From positions 3,534,001 through 3,598,000 of the forward strand of contig JAWHQI010000185.1 of assembly GCA_033032865.1 (NCBI GenBank): a DNA stretch of 64,000 bases, in the 5' to 3' direction. The position numbers and the translations under genes were made by a program. The notes under the pieces were generated by a model that worked only from the letters and a program-made list of their open reading frames with translations, was not told the origin of the DNA and did not search any database. Of the stretch, positions 46,668 to 57,689 are shown in pieces. Numbering within the stretch: position 1 is the first letter of the stretch; each line of letters opens with the position of its first letter. This DNA comes from Dactylorhiza incarnata. Taxonomy: Eukaryota > Streptophyta > Magnoliopsida > Asparagales > Orchidaceae.

Positions 46668-47718
46668 GTGCTAGTTGGGTCTGCAAAGCCTTTGCCCAAT
46701 CTGAGTGACGTTCATGTTATCTCGGAGTATCCATATGTGTTTCCTAAAGATCTTCCTAGGGCGCCACCTCAGCGAGAGATTGACTTCATAATAGAGCTGG
46801 TGTCATGTGCCAAGCCTGTGTCACGCTCTCCGTACCGTATTGCGCCAAAGGAGATGGTGGAGCTAAAGGTTTAGTTACAGGAGTTGCTAGAGTAAGGCTA
46901 TATACGCCCAAGTTCATCCCCTTGGGGTGCTCCGGTCCTCTTTGTGAAGAAGAATGACGGAAGCCTACGTCTCCGTATCGACTACCGTGAATTGAACAAG
47001 CTGACTGAGAAGAACAAGTATCTGATTCCTCGAATCGATGACTTATTTGATCAGCTAGTTGGATCTACGGTGTATTCGAAGCTGGATCTTAAGTCTGGCT
47101 ACTACCAATTGCGAATTCGGGAGTGCGACATTCCCAAGACGACATTTAGTACCCGTTACAGGCACTATGAGTTTACTGTTATGCCATTTGAACTAATGAA
47201 TGCGCCATCAGTGTTCATGGATCTGATGAATAGGACCTTTAGAGAGTGCCTTGACCGGTTTGTTATCGTCTTTATTGACGATATTCTGGTATACACTCAA
47301 TCTGAAGAAGATCACGCGATTCATTTACTCGTAGTGTTGGACACCCTACGACGGAGTCAGCTGTATGCCATATTCTCCAAGTGTGAGTTTTAGTTAGCCT
47401 CAGTGGCGTTCCATGGTCATGTGGTTAGTGGTGAGGGTATCACAGTGGATCCGGCAAAGATAGTTGCTTTCTAGGAGTGGCCCATTTTGAAGACAGTAGC
47501 AGAAGTCAGGAGCTTCCTCGGACTTGCCGGCTGCTATCGACGCTTCGTGGAGAACTTTTCGCGGATTGCTCTTCCTCTCATGTCCTTGACAAGGAAAGAT
47601 CAAAAGTTTGTTTGGTCACCAGCGTGTGCACGAGATTTTGAGGAGTAAAAAAGTCGTCTGATCATGACACCAATCTTGTGTTTGCTATGTGGTACAGAAG
47701 GCTATGAAATATACATTG
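46668..47718 (+). pseudogene. Gypsy-2 reverse transcriptase (stops, catalytic Asp pair kept)
   Basis: YPYVFPKDLPRAPPQREIDF, then TAG and TAA, then [48 protein letters not shown] and [19 protein letters not shown] keeps both catalytic Asp residues. Four more stops follow, interrupting FLGLAGCYRRFVENFSRIA and the RNase H start (GYEIYIDA). At about 47718 the frame jumps into integrase, so RNase H is almost wholly deleted. Confidence 0.85.
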
Positions 47719-48717
47719 ATGCTATTTGGGTGATCGTGGATCGCTTGACGAAGGTAGACCACTTTATTCCAAACCGGAAGGACAATTCGGTGGAAAAATT
47801 AGCAAAGCTAGATGTTGATAATATTATACGTTTGCACGGTGTGCCCCGTAGCATCGTAAGTGACCGAGATGGGAGCTTTACTTCAAAATATTGGAGGCTA
47901 ATCCACCAATTATTAGGTACAAAGTTTAAGTTTAGTACTGCCTTCCACCATCAAACGGATGGGCAAATTGAACGTACTAACAGAACATTGGAGGATATGC
48001 TACGCATGTGCGTCCTATACTTCGGTAAGAAGTGGGAAGATCATTTTTTCATGATCGAATTCACATATAATAACAGCTATCATGCAAGTACAAAGATGGC
48101 GCCCTTCGAGGACCTCTATGGTAAAGCTTGTCGTACCCCCTTGGCTTGGGAAAATATGGGCGAGAAGAAGCTATTTAAGAGGAAGGAAGTCGAAGATGTG
48201 AGTTCGACTATCCGAATAATCTGGGAGCGATTGTTGGTGGCGCAGGATAGGCAGGCAAAGTATTACAATGCCAAACACAGAAACATTGAGTTCGCCATGG
48301 GCGACTGGGTGTATCTCAATATCAAACCTTTCAAAGGTGTGTCAAGGATTCGATGCTTGAAAAAGCTGAGTCTGAGGTACCTTGGGTCGTTCGAGATACT
48401 GGACCGTGTTGGTGAAGCTGCCTATCGGCTCGCTCTTTCAATAGAGCTGAGCAGTTTGCATGATGTGTTTCACATCTCTGTGTTGCAGAAAGCTGTGCCA
48501 GAGCCTAGTTAGGTGGTGGTGGCGAATCAAGTGTCGGCCAATGATGGGCTGAAGACGTTGGTCACGCCTATTTGCATCGAATACGCTGATGTCAAGCAGC
48601 AACGGAATAAACTGATCAAGATGTTCAAAATCCGCTGGAACAACTGCGGCCATGAGGAGCTTACATGAGAGCCCGAGCAAACCATGCGTGAGGAGTTCCC
48701 CGAATTGTTCCTTTGAG
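47719..48717 (+). pseudogene. Gypsy-2 integrase, N-terminal part deleted
   Basis: WVIVDRLTKVDHFIP is preceded directly by RNase H sequence, so the HHCC zinc domain and the first catalytic Asp are missing. SDRDGSFTSKYW (second Asp) and HHQTDGQIERTNRTLEDMLR (Glu) are present. The C-terminal domain (MGDWVYLNIKPFKG, RYLGSFEILDRVGEAAYRLA, HDVFHISVLQ) is good. A TAG at about 48510 separates the tail (MFKIRWNNCGHEE, MREEFPELF), the end of Tekay/Del-like pol. Confidence 0.85.
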
Positions 48718-48754
48718 GTACAAGTTATTTTGTATCTTGGGATGAAATTCTTTT

Positions 48755-48768
48755 AAGGTGGGAAGAAT
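48755..48768 (+). other. Gypsy-2 polypurine tract
   Basis: AAGGTGGGAAGAAT just before the LTR start TGTAAGACC. Confidence 0.65.
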
Positions 48769-48807
48769 TGTAAGACCCCAAGTTTCGTGTGGAAATAATT
48801 TTGGTGT
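48769..48807 (+). repeat. Gypsy-2 3' LTR, first 39 bp
   Basis: TGTAAGACCCCAAGTTTCG and onward match the 5' LTR start. The piece ends in GGTGT, the left target-site copy of Copia-3. Confidence 0.9.
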
Positions 48808-50643
48808 TGTTGGGTATTGTAGCCACAATTACCTTGATTTAAATAAGTGTCCCTTTGAACTAAGTTGAATTGAGTTGTATTTGATGATATTTTCAGTTAT
48901 GTGTTTGCAGGTTCTAAATGGTTAAGTACAAACCAATGTCAGGTTTCAATGAGTCACTAAACACAGGCCTATGCAATGTAATTCCTCATTGTATGGACCA
49001 AAGTGTGACTAATGTGGAATCTCTCTATTGGGATGTACTTCATATTCAAACACAAAGGAAGGCTAAGAGAAAGTTGCTGGAAGAAAGAAGGAAGAAATAA
49101 TTTTCTAAGTATTTAGCTTTTCGTCGAACACAAGATTTCGTCGAACGCCAGAATTCGTCGAACGCCGTTCGACGAACGAAATAAATATTTCATTGTTCTC
49201 CGGTTTGCTGAATTTGAAGTTGTTTCGTCGAAAGCAAAAATTCATCGAACTCAAGAATTCATCAAACGCCGTTCGACGAACGGAATGGATGTATTTTCTT
49301 CGTTCACTGGTTTGTTGTTAGCTGAAGACATTTGTCGAGCATTGTTTGCTTTGATTTCGTCGACCACCGACTGTTGAACATCGTTCGACTAATTCAGTTA
49401 AATTCGTCGACCGCAAGAGTTTGTCGATCGCCGCTCGAAAAAGTAAATTTTTCATCGACCGATGTTTATATAAATACTTCGTCGATCTCCGTTCGACATA
49501 GGGAAGGAAATTCGTCGAACGTTGTTCCGTTCGACGAAATTTTGACAGACTCTGAAATTGTGCTGGCGCTGCTTCATATTTCAAATGCTTTCCATTTAAG
49601 CTTCTACCGCGTACAACATTCATGGAAAATTTCCCTTGTTTATTGCAGACATCCGTTGGAATTGATTTAATTCCTTATCTCTTGATTATAGCCATTTGAG
49701 AAGGAATGTCTTCCTTAATTTCTGCTTGCAGCCAGCAGTTAGAAAATTATTTGCCTTATTATTTGGAGATAGCCGTTGGAGAATATTTATTCCTAAATTC
49801 TTGCTACAGCAAAAGAAAGAAATAATTCTTCCTTATTTATTTTATTTAGCCATTGGAAAGGAGGTCAATATATAATTCCCTTTGATTTATTCGTTGAAGG
49901 ATAATGAATATAATCAGATTCAAAAATAAAGAGAAGAAGAACACAAGAATTCTGTCTGCGCCCTATTCGTTCTCGCAAAGTTTTTTGCCGCCGCCGACAA
50001 ATTTGCTTGTGATTCTTCTTGAAGGAAAGAGAAAAATAGGTCTCTGATTTCTGATTCTCTAAAGCTTCTTACAGATCTAGTTTTTTTCCAAAGTATTCAA
50101 ATCAAGTTCTTTCAAGGCAAGATTTCTTCTTCCTCCGTCAAGATCCAGATTTCTATTTTATAATAGGAAGAAGAAGATCTATCTCTTTCAGATCTGAATA
50201 AGTCAAGTCTCCAAAAGATTTTAAGAAGATTGTTTTTCAATCTAAAGTTTGGTAAAAATCTTTTTACATATTCTTGTAGGAGGTTTTCCTCCGAGTTTTT
50301 GTAGATCCTTGTTGAAGGATCGAGTTTTTGTAGGAGTGGCTTGCTCCGTGTTTTTGTAGGAGTCGTTTGCTCCGAGTTTCTTTGTAGGAGTGGTGACTCC
50401 GAGCTTTTGTAGGATTATTGATAATCCGAGTTAGTGAAGTGGCCTAGTCTAGCCGGTCGTGCTAGATAGGTGAGGTGCAAAGTTGACTACCCAAGAACGG
50501 GGAACCACTATTAATCCTTGTGTGTAATGTGCTCTTTGGTTTTCTGTGTGCTTTACTTCTTATATTTTTAATTCCGCAAAAAGCTATAGAAACCACCTAT
50601 TCACCCCCCTCTAGGTGATTTAGGTTGCAACTAGATACTTTCA
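48808..50643 (+). repeat. Copia-3 5' LTR (1836 bp)
   Basis: Starts TGTTGGGTATTG and ends GATACTTTCA. U3 has about twenty TTCGTCGA/TCGACGAA words in 49120-49560. The transcribed part carries six hairpins joined by a constant linker (50279-50427). Short open frames here (49318-49670) follow from the palindromes and are not genes. Confidence 0.9.
50279..50427 (+). other. Constant-linker hairpin array, Copia-3 5' LTR
   Basis: Six hairpins with stems GGAGG/CCTCC (50279/50288), GATCCTT/AAGGATC (50304/50315), GGAG/CTCC (50333/50344), GGAG/CTCC (50359/50370), GGAGT/ACTCC (50387/50396) and GGATTA/TAATCC (50412/50422). Each is followed by GAGTTTTTGTA or a close variant. Stem sequences differ but always pair. 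The 3' LTR copy (54949-55097) has lost pairs in the third and fifth hairpins. Confidence 0.7.
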
Positions 50644-50645
50644 AT

Positions 50646-50657
50646 TGGTATCAAAGC
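50646..50657 (+). other. Copia-3 primer-binding site
   Basis: TGGTATCAAAGC, 2 nt after the LTR: the initiator tRNA-Met complement with one change (A for G). Confidence 0.8.
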
Positions 50658-50721
50658 GAGTTTGTTCACTAAAAGGCTAACACCTTGAACAAGATCTCTA
50701 AATCTAGTTGCAAGAGACAGT

Positions 50722-52990
50722 ATGTTTAGAATGGATAAATCGAAGGATTTCGTCAAGTTGCCAGTCTGCACTAATGATAATTTTCCGATGTGGAAAGAAA
50801 GAGTAAAATTCTTTATGGAAGCTGCAGATCCAAGAATTTTTCAGATTGTGGAAGAAGACCCTCATGTCCCCATGAAACCTTCTTTAATAAACTCTAATAT
50901 TCAAATAGCCAAGAAAATGCTGGAATTGACCAAGGATGAGATTGCTTTCGTCGCTTTGGATAAAAAGGCCAAGAACATCATTGTCGGTGCAGTGGATGAT
51001 TCTATGTAGCAAAATCTGATTCATTGCAAATCTGCAAAAGAAATGTGGGATTCCCTAGTGGTTCTCATGGAAGGTACAAAAGAAGTGCGAGATGATCGAC
51101 GATCTTTGCTGAATCAAGAGTATGAAGCATTTAAGCAAGATCCGAGAGACTCCATCTCAGACACTTATGAAAAGTTCTTCAAGATCGTAAACGGTCTTAG
51201 AAATTATGATCGGGAATTCACCGTCGGAGAATTAAATGACAAGTTCTTGAGATCCCTGACGAAAGAATGTGATACCAAGGCAATTGCTATCCGGGAATTC
51301 GGAAAGTTGGCTACGATGGAGCCACAGATATTATTTGGGAAACTTCTTTCCCATGAGCTAAAGCTGAGTATTAGAAAACCTGAAGAAGAAGGATGCTCCA
51401 CTTCTGGAACGGAGAACTCTGTGGCACTGAAGGCCAAAGAGTCCAAAAGAGGTAAAGCTAGATCATTTGAACAGACACGGTCATCAGATGAAGACGACAA
51501 GTCTGTGGCTTGCTCATCAAGCTCAGACATGTCCGATGGAGAGTTCTCTTCACTCTCTTAGAAATTCAAGAAATTGCTCAGAAAAAGAAAGCAAAGGAAA
51601 GGTCAATCCTCCTCATCAGATCATAGAAGATCAAGACATGATGATGACCATCACAAGAAAGAACACATCAACGACAGGTATAAAACCAAACCGAATAAAC
51701 ATGTTTCGACTGATATCGTTTGTTATTGCTGTAATAAGCTAGGACATATAAGTACGGAATGTTCATACAAAAAGAATAAAGAGAAGAAATCCTTCAAAGG
51801 AAAAAGGAAAGAAGAAAAGAGCTTCTTAGCAAAGAAGACTAAGACACTTAGCGACAGCGACTCAGGGAAGTCAAGCTCAGATGAAGAAGCCTATTTTGGG
51901 ATTATGGCATACTCAGATTCAGAAAACTACGACATGCCTTATGAAGGGAAGGTAAACTCGCACACTCCTCTTTCTGCATCTGAAACTGACTCCAATGCGA
52001 ATGAAGGCTATTCTTCCAAGGAAGATTCAGAATTAATGACTCAGTATAAAGACATTTTGGAAGGATTTGACAAATGCCGCAAGGTAGTCAAATCTCAAGC
52101 AAAAGAGATTGCATCTCTCAAGATGGTGGAATCAGATTTGAGGGAGGAAATTGAAAAATTAACTCCTCTCAAAGAAGAAGTCCAAATCTTGAAAGATGAA
52201 CTTAAAAGCTCCACTGAGTTATTAAATCTTAAGGAGAAATTCATAAATGAATTAGAAGAAAAGTTAGTGGTGGAAAGGAAGATAGTTGAAAGCTTCTCGA
52301 AGCCAAAGAATATTCTTCCACTCATTGATGAATTTTCTGCTCCTGCGAAGGGTAGTGGCCATGGTTATGAGGCTGAAAATAGTAAGGCTATTGAGAAAAG
52401 AGCCGTGAAAGGAAAGGTAAAAGCTGATCAAAGTCAACCTTCATTCAGGAAGGTAATTTTTCCGATAGACCGCTTTGACTTTGAGGCATCCTATGGTCAC
52501 TTTACTAGACCAACACATGTTGAATCTAATAATAGATATCAAGGATGGGGCAGATCCCGAAACTTTGATACAAATCCACTCAAATATCCTCATGAAGAAG
52601 TAATCCTCAAGGACCATGATTCATTCGTGCATGGATCAGTTGCTAAGAAAGCACCAAAGATACAATCTATTGTTGCTAAATCTCTTGAAAAGAAGAAGGA
52701 GTCGTGTGTATATTGCCACCATGAGGCTTCTACTTCTAAGAATGTTGCTCCTGTTAAACTCCCCGTTCAAAAGTTAAAATAGGAGAACAAGAGAAGATAC
52801 AATCGATTTGATTGTTGGTGTTGTGGCAAGGTTGGTCACTTCGCCATAGATTGCTGGTTTAATCCAAGGAATGTCAAGACTCCACGGGTTAACATTGTAA
52901 GAATGACCCCTTACAATGTTAACATTCCGAGTGGTGTTGATCTAACCAGAAACCTAGGACCCAAATCCTTTTGGGTTCCTAAGGGAAATT
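50722..52990 (+). pseudogene. Copia-3 gag with two intact zinc knuckles (three TAG stops)
   Basis: A single frame of about 755 codons, broken only by TAG at 51007, 51559 and 52780. The N-terminal gag domain reads FPMWKERVKFFMEA, AKEMWDSLVVLMEGTKEV, YEKFFKIVNGLRNY and ELNDKFLRSLTKECD. CYCCNKLGHISTEC and CWCCGKVGHFAIDC are perfect CX2CX4HX4C knuckles. An acidic/Ser region and a coiled coil (about 52030-52300) lie between them. The end FWVPKGN is the usual gag-pol border. Known role: particle assembly and RNA binding. The conserved knuckles suggest recent use in trans or recent decay. Confidence 0.85.
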
Positions 52991-53035
52991 AATCTGTGTT
53001 TGCAGGTATGTCCAAAGGCCAACCAAAACTCTAAT

Positions 53036-53078
53036 CAGGCATTTGGACAGTGGATGTTCATGGTACTTGACCAGAACA
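53036..53078 (+). pseudogene. Copia-3 protease stub
   Basis: RHLDSGCSWYLTR is the start of a copia protease with the active-site D-S-G. Only about 13 codons remain before noncoding sequence; the rest of pol is gone. Confidence 0.65.
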
Positions 53079-53477
53079 TAGAAGTATATAGTAAAGTTGT
53101 CGAAAAGCTTAGGAAATCAGTCCAGGCACTGAAATTCTAAGGTGGAGATAAGACTAAGGGGGAGAAAGGATTGAGGGGAGTTGATTCAATATATTCAAGT
53201 TATACTCCCAAATGTGAACTCCCACGCAGTTGCTGAGGGGGAGCTTTGAGCTCTCATGCTTTTTCTTCCCTATCTGAAGTAGTTAGAAAGGGGGAGAGAA
53301 GTTGAAATTGGAAGAGAATTTGAAGTTGGGAGGAATTGGCAAAGTTAGAATTGGCAAAGTTGAAAGAGAAAGTTGAAAAAGCTAAGTTTTTAACTCTCCT
53401 TATCTATTTGATATATATTTATCTAAGTGCAATTCAACTCAGTATATAGGTTCTGACTTCTTGAAATAGGGGGAGAT
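53079..53477 (+). other. Copia-3 3' noncoding region and polypurine tract
   Basis: Purine-rich sequence with several GGGGGAG boxes (near 53160, 53236 and 53290) and the final AAATAGGGGGAGAT at 53464-53477 before the LTR. No coding frame seen. Confidence 0.7.
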
Positions 53478-55313
53478 TGTTGGGTATTGTAGCCACAATT
53501 ACCTTGATTTGAAGAAGTGTCCCTTTGAACTAAGTTGAATTGAGTTGTATTTGATGATATTTTCAGTTATGTGTTTGCAGGTTCTAAATGGTTAAGTACA
53601 AACCAATGTCAAGTTTCAATGTGTCACTAAACACAGGCCTATGCAATGTAATTCCTCATTGTATGGACAAAAGTGTTGACTCATGTGGAATCTCTCTATT
53701 GGGATGTACTTCATATTCAAACACAAAGGAAGGCTAAGAGAAAGTTGCTGGAAGAAAGAAGGAAGAAATATTTTTCTAAGTATTTAGCTTTTTGTCGAAC
53801 ACAAGATTTCGTCGAACGCCAGAATTCGTCGAATGCCGTTTGACGAATGAAATAAATATTTCATCGTTCTCCGATTTGCTAAATTTGAAGCTGTTTCGTC
53901 AAACGCATAAATTCGTCGAATGCAAGAATTTGTCGAACGCCGTTCGACGAACGGAATGGATGTATTTTCGTCGTTCACTGGTTTATTGTTAGCTGAAGAC
54001 ATTTGTCGAGCGCCGTTTGCTTTGATTTCGTCGACCACCGTCTGTTGAACATCGTTCGACTAATTCAGTTAAATTCGTCGACCGCAAGAGTTCGTCGATC
54101 GCTGCTCGATAAAGTAAATTTTTCATCGACCGCTGTTTATATATATACTACGTCGATCTTCGTTCAACATAAGGAAGGAAATTCGTCGAACGCGGTTCCG
54201 TTCGACAAAATTTTGACAGACTCTGAAATTGCGCTGGCGCTGCTTCGTTTTTCAAATGCTTTCCATTTAAGCTTCTACCGCGTACAACATTCATGTAAAA
54301 TTTCCCTTGTTTATTGCAGACATTCGTTGGAATTGATTTAATTCCTTATCTCTTGATTATAGCCGTTTGCGAAGGAATGTCTTCCTTAATTTCTGCTAGC
54401 AGCCAGCCGTTAGAAGATTATTTGCCTTATTATTTGGAGATATCCGTTGGAGAATATTTATTCCTAAATTCTTGCTACAGCAAAAGAAAGAAATGATTCT
54501 TCCTTATTTATTTTATTTAGCCGTTGGAAAGGAGGTCAATATATAATTCCCTTTGATTTATTCGTTGAAGGCTAATGAATATAATCTGATTCGAAACTAA
54601 AGAGAAGAAGAACACAAGATTTCTGTCTGCGCCTCGTTCGTTCTCGCAAAGTCTTTTGCCGCCGCCGACAAATTTGCTGGTGATTCTTCTTGAAGAAAAG
54701 AGAAAAATAGGTCTCTGATTTCTGATTCTCTAAAGCTTCTTTCAGATCTAGTTTTTCTCCAAAGTATTCAGATCAAGTTCTTTCAAGGCAAGATTTCTTC
54801 TTCCTCCGTCAAGATCCAGATTTCTATTATATAATAGGAAGAAGAAGATCTATCTCTTTCAGATTTGAATAAGTCAAGTCTCCAGAAGATTTTAAGAAGA
54901 TTGTTTTTCAATCAAAAGTTTTGTAAAAATCTTTTACATATTCTTGTAGGAGGTTTTCCTCCGAGTTTTTGTAGATCCTTGTTGAAGGATCGAGTTTTTG
55001 TAGGAGTGGTTTGCTCTGAGTTTTTGTAGGAGTGGTTTGCTCCGAGTTTCATTGTAAGAGTGGTGACACTGAGCTTTTGTAGGATTATTGATAATCCGAG
55101 TTAGTGAAGTAGCCTAGTCTAGCCGGTCATGCTAGTTAGGTGAGGTGCAAAGTGGACTACCCAAGAACGGGGAACCACTATAAATCCTTGTGTGTACTGT
55201 GCTCTTTGATTTTCTGTGTGCTTTACTTCTTATATTTTTAATTCCGCAAAAAGCTATAGAAATCACATATTCACCCCCCTTTAGGTGATTTAGGTTGCAA
55301 CTAGATACTTTTA
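53478..55313 (+). repeat. Copia-3 3' LTR (1836 bp)
   Basis: Same length as the 5' LTR. The terminal CA has become TA (GATACTTTTA). Scattered substitutions hit several TTCGTCGA words and hairpins. Confidence 0.9.
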
Positions 55314-55318
55314 GGTGT

Positions 55319-57059
55319 GCTCAAAAGCAAATGAGCTAACTCCAAGCGCTAGCGATAGCGCCGGCGGTAGTATATTTCCCAAGAAACCCATGTGTTTTCC
55401 TGAGAAATGTGTTCTTTCTCGAAGAATGGAGAATATGAGCTAGCGCCAGTCACTAGCGATAGCGTCGACGGTAGTGCATTTCCCAAGAAATGTGTCCATT
55501 CTCGAAGAATGTGGCATTTCTCGAAGAATGTGGCATCTCTCATGCTTTTTCAGCTTTCCTTCTTATTTTCTGAGAGAACCTATGCCTTTCCAAGAGTGGT
55601 AGGCTGAGAGATTGAGGAAGGAGATCCGTTGGGGGCTAGCCATTCGCCGTTCCGAAGGGAAAATTTGCGAAGGAGATTACCCGCGTTCTTGTGCCATTGT
55701 CCACTCCATAGTGAGGAAGCTATTTCAGCAAGTTCCCTCCGGATCAATCTCAGATCTATGGCACGTAAATGAGCGTCGAAGGTAACGATTCTCCTCCTTC
55801 ATCTCTGGACATGTTCGTCCTTTGATTTGCATAGTAGTAGGTAGATTTCCACTAATCAGTGGATAGGTTTCTACCAATGGGTCGATGTTATCTTCGTAGT
55901 AATTGCATATAGAGTCCGAAAGGGAAGTACAGACATTGGCATACTGTGTGAAGCCCTTCTTGATAGGTTGGTTTTGAATGGTGATGTGTTATGCTATATT
56001 GCTCTCTGGAGAAGACTCCGCGTATGTATGTTTTCGGGTTCTTGGTACTATGATGTACTCCAGGGAGTCCTGGAGGTTACCCTCAGGAAATACCTGAAAG
56101 AGCTAACAGATCTGTGTTCTATTGGCTAGCGCTAGCGCCGACGTTAGTGCCAGTGATCCTTGGGATTGATAAACGAGCCCCTGAGGCTGAGGTGATGACC
56201 ATATGACGTTATAGTTTGACGGGCACAAGGGGAAGCCAAACCCGTGTCAGGCTAAGTTGAATCCTGACATTTATGAGCGTGGTCACAAGCTGAACCGAAC
56301 CCGGGCCAAGCATAGGTGAATCCTGACATCTAGCTCATAACGATCGTGCTGGAACTTAGTATGTACGGCCAAGCTCAAAGTGTGTCAGAACTTCGTGTGT
56401 ACGACCTAGCTCAATTGGATCATCCAAGTTAAAACAGGACTTGAGGATGACCTGTCATGAGTGCACATGACATGCGACTTGATGTCACCGTAGGATGATT
56501 GTTTCTATGCGGTGCTTAGACGCACCTTTGAAATATATATGTTGCTACTGCTATTGCTTTCTTGCAGGGAAAGAGCACCACCACCCCAAGTTTGGGGTGG
56601 GGTCATTATATTCTGGGTCAGCTAAAGCTGACCGGTTACTTCTTTTCCCTTCGTTTGGTGGATTGTGACTTACAGGTCCTGGCGAGACAAGCGGGAAATA
56701 GCGGGGCGGAATCCCAGCTGCTGAGCTTTGTTGGCCCTTGATGGTTAAGTGATTTGTTTAACGTTTTAATGTATGGCCGCCCTGCATGCCGATGTTTGGA
56801 TGTCACATAGTTGTTGTAAACAGTTTTAAATATATAAACCTTGTTGTATTTTCATTCCTTATATATAAGTGGACAAGTTGTGAACTGGTATTGTCTTATT
56901 AAATTAAATGCTTCCGTTATGCGACTCTGTATGCTGAGATAGTTATGTTCTTAACTGTTTAAAATTCAATTCAGTAATGCGCTCTTCTGTTCGTTTAATA
57001 TGGCGTGGGGTCCCGACCGGACCTAATGCTATATTCTATGTAACAGGGAGGGTGTTACT
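55319..57059 (+). repeat. Gypsy-2 3' LTR, remainder
   Basis: Resumes GCTCAAAAGCAAATGAGC after the second GGTGT. GCGCTAGC and TTTCTCGAAGAATG words are present (55335-55540), fewer than in the 5' LTR because a piece is deleted near 55540. The end is GGGTGTTACT, where the 5' LTR has TTACA. Confidence 0.88.
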
Positions 57060-57414
57060 AATGGTGTCTAAACACTTTGTAAAATGTCCAAAATTTTATG
57101 GATTCACCCTTTTGTAATATGTGGTCAGTGGTAGAAAAATTGCGGCATTTGAATTAAAGGTTTGAAGGATTTGTCACTTTAAATGTTTATCCTAGAAAAG
57201 AGTCATGTGCGCTTGGGGTGCTGATAGCAGAATCATAGCTCTTGAAATACTCTCTGGATAATTACCTAAATGATTTGAAAATTGAAACATGTCAGCATGA
57301 CAACCTCTGGGAGATCCCCAAAAATTGGTAGAATATTTAGAGCACCTTTTCCCTAAGTTTTAAAGATAAACTTAATACTTTTCACATGACGATATTAATG
57401 AAATTAATATGACT
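57060..57414. repeat. Degenerate ~350-bp repeat unit, right of Gypsy-2
   Basis: Partner of 42533-42888, starting with the right AATGG copy and ending GATATTAATGAAATTAAT. Confidence 0.5.
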
Positions 57415-57689
57415 GTTGGGATGAAATAAATTTCAAAATATTTATAGTGGAATAACCTCATTTTAAATGATCTCTGGTAAAGATTTTAGGGTATTTGAAA
57501 ATGTTTTGAGTTGTTTTTTTTTATTTTTGTAAACCTTTCCCTAGCGCATGTAGCAACATCCAATTCATTTACTTGGGGACCATAATGCACATCACTACCA
57601 ATTGATAAATGCCAAAACAGATGTTTTAAATGTTAATTAACTTACTTATTGCCATGTGTACATGCTCATTATGATAACAATAAAGCAAC
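57415..57689. other. Unclassified AT-rich stretch before Copia-4
   Basis: No coding frame, RNA gene or clear repeat. TGTTGGGATG near 57417 resembles an LTR start but no partner end was found. Confidence 0.3.

Larger units (their letters stand above)
48808..55313 (+). mobile_element. Copia-3: gag-only Ty1/copia element (TSD GGTGT)
   Basis: Two LTRs of equal length (1836 bp), PBS, one gag, about 15 codons of protease, a short 3' noncoding region and polypurine tract. GGTGT flanks it (48803-48807 and 55314-55318). RT, RNase H and integrase are absent, so it is of TR-GAG type. The LTRs look very alike, so the insertion is relatively recent. Confidence 0.9.
42889..57059 (+). mobile_element. Gypsy-2: Ty3/gypsy element (TSD AATGG) with a nested copia
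   Basis: LTR 42889-44801, internal region 44802-48768, 3' LTR 48769-48807 plus 55319-57059. AATGG precedes the element (42884-42888) and follows it (57060-57064). Gene order gag, protease, RT, integrase with RNase H largely deleted is Ty3/gypsy. The integrase end (SLRYLGSFEILDRVGEAAYR) suggests a Tekay/Del-like chromovirus. Copia-3 sits in the 3' LTR. Confidence 0.88.

Noticed and set aside
49318..49670. Open frames across the TTCGTCGA cluster
   Set aside because: Both strands are open because the words are palindromic and lack stop triplets; the peptides are repetitive and not conserved between the two LTRs.
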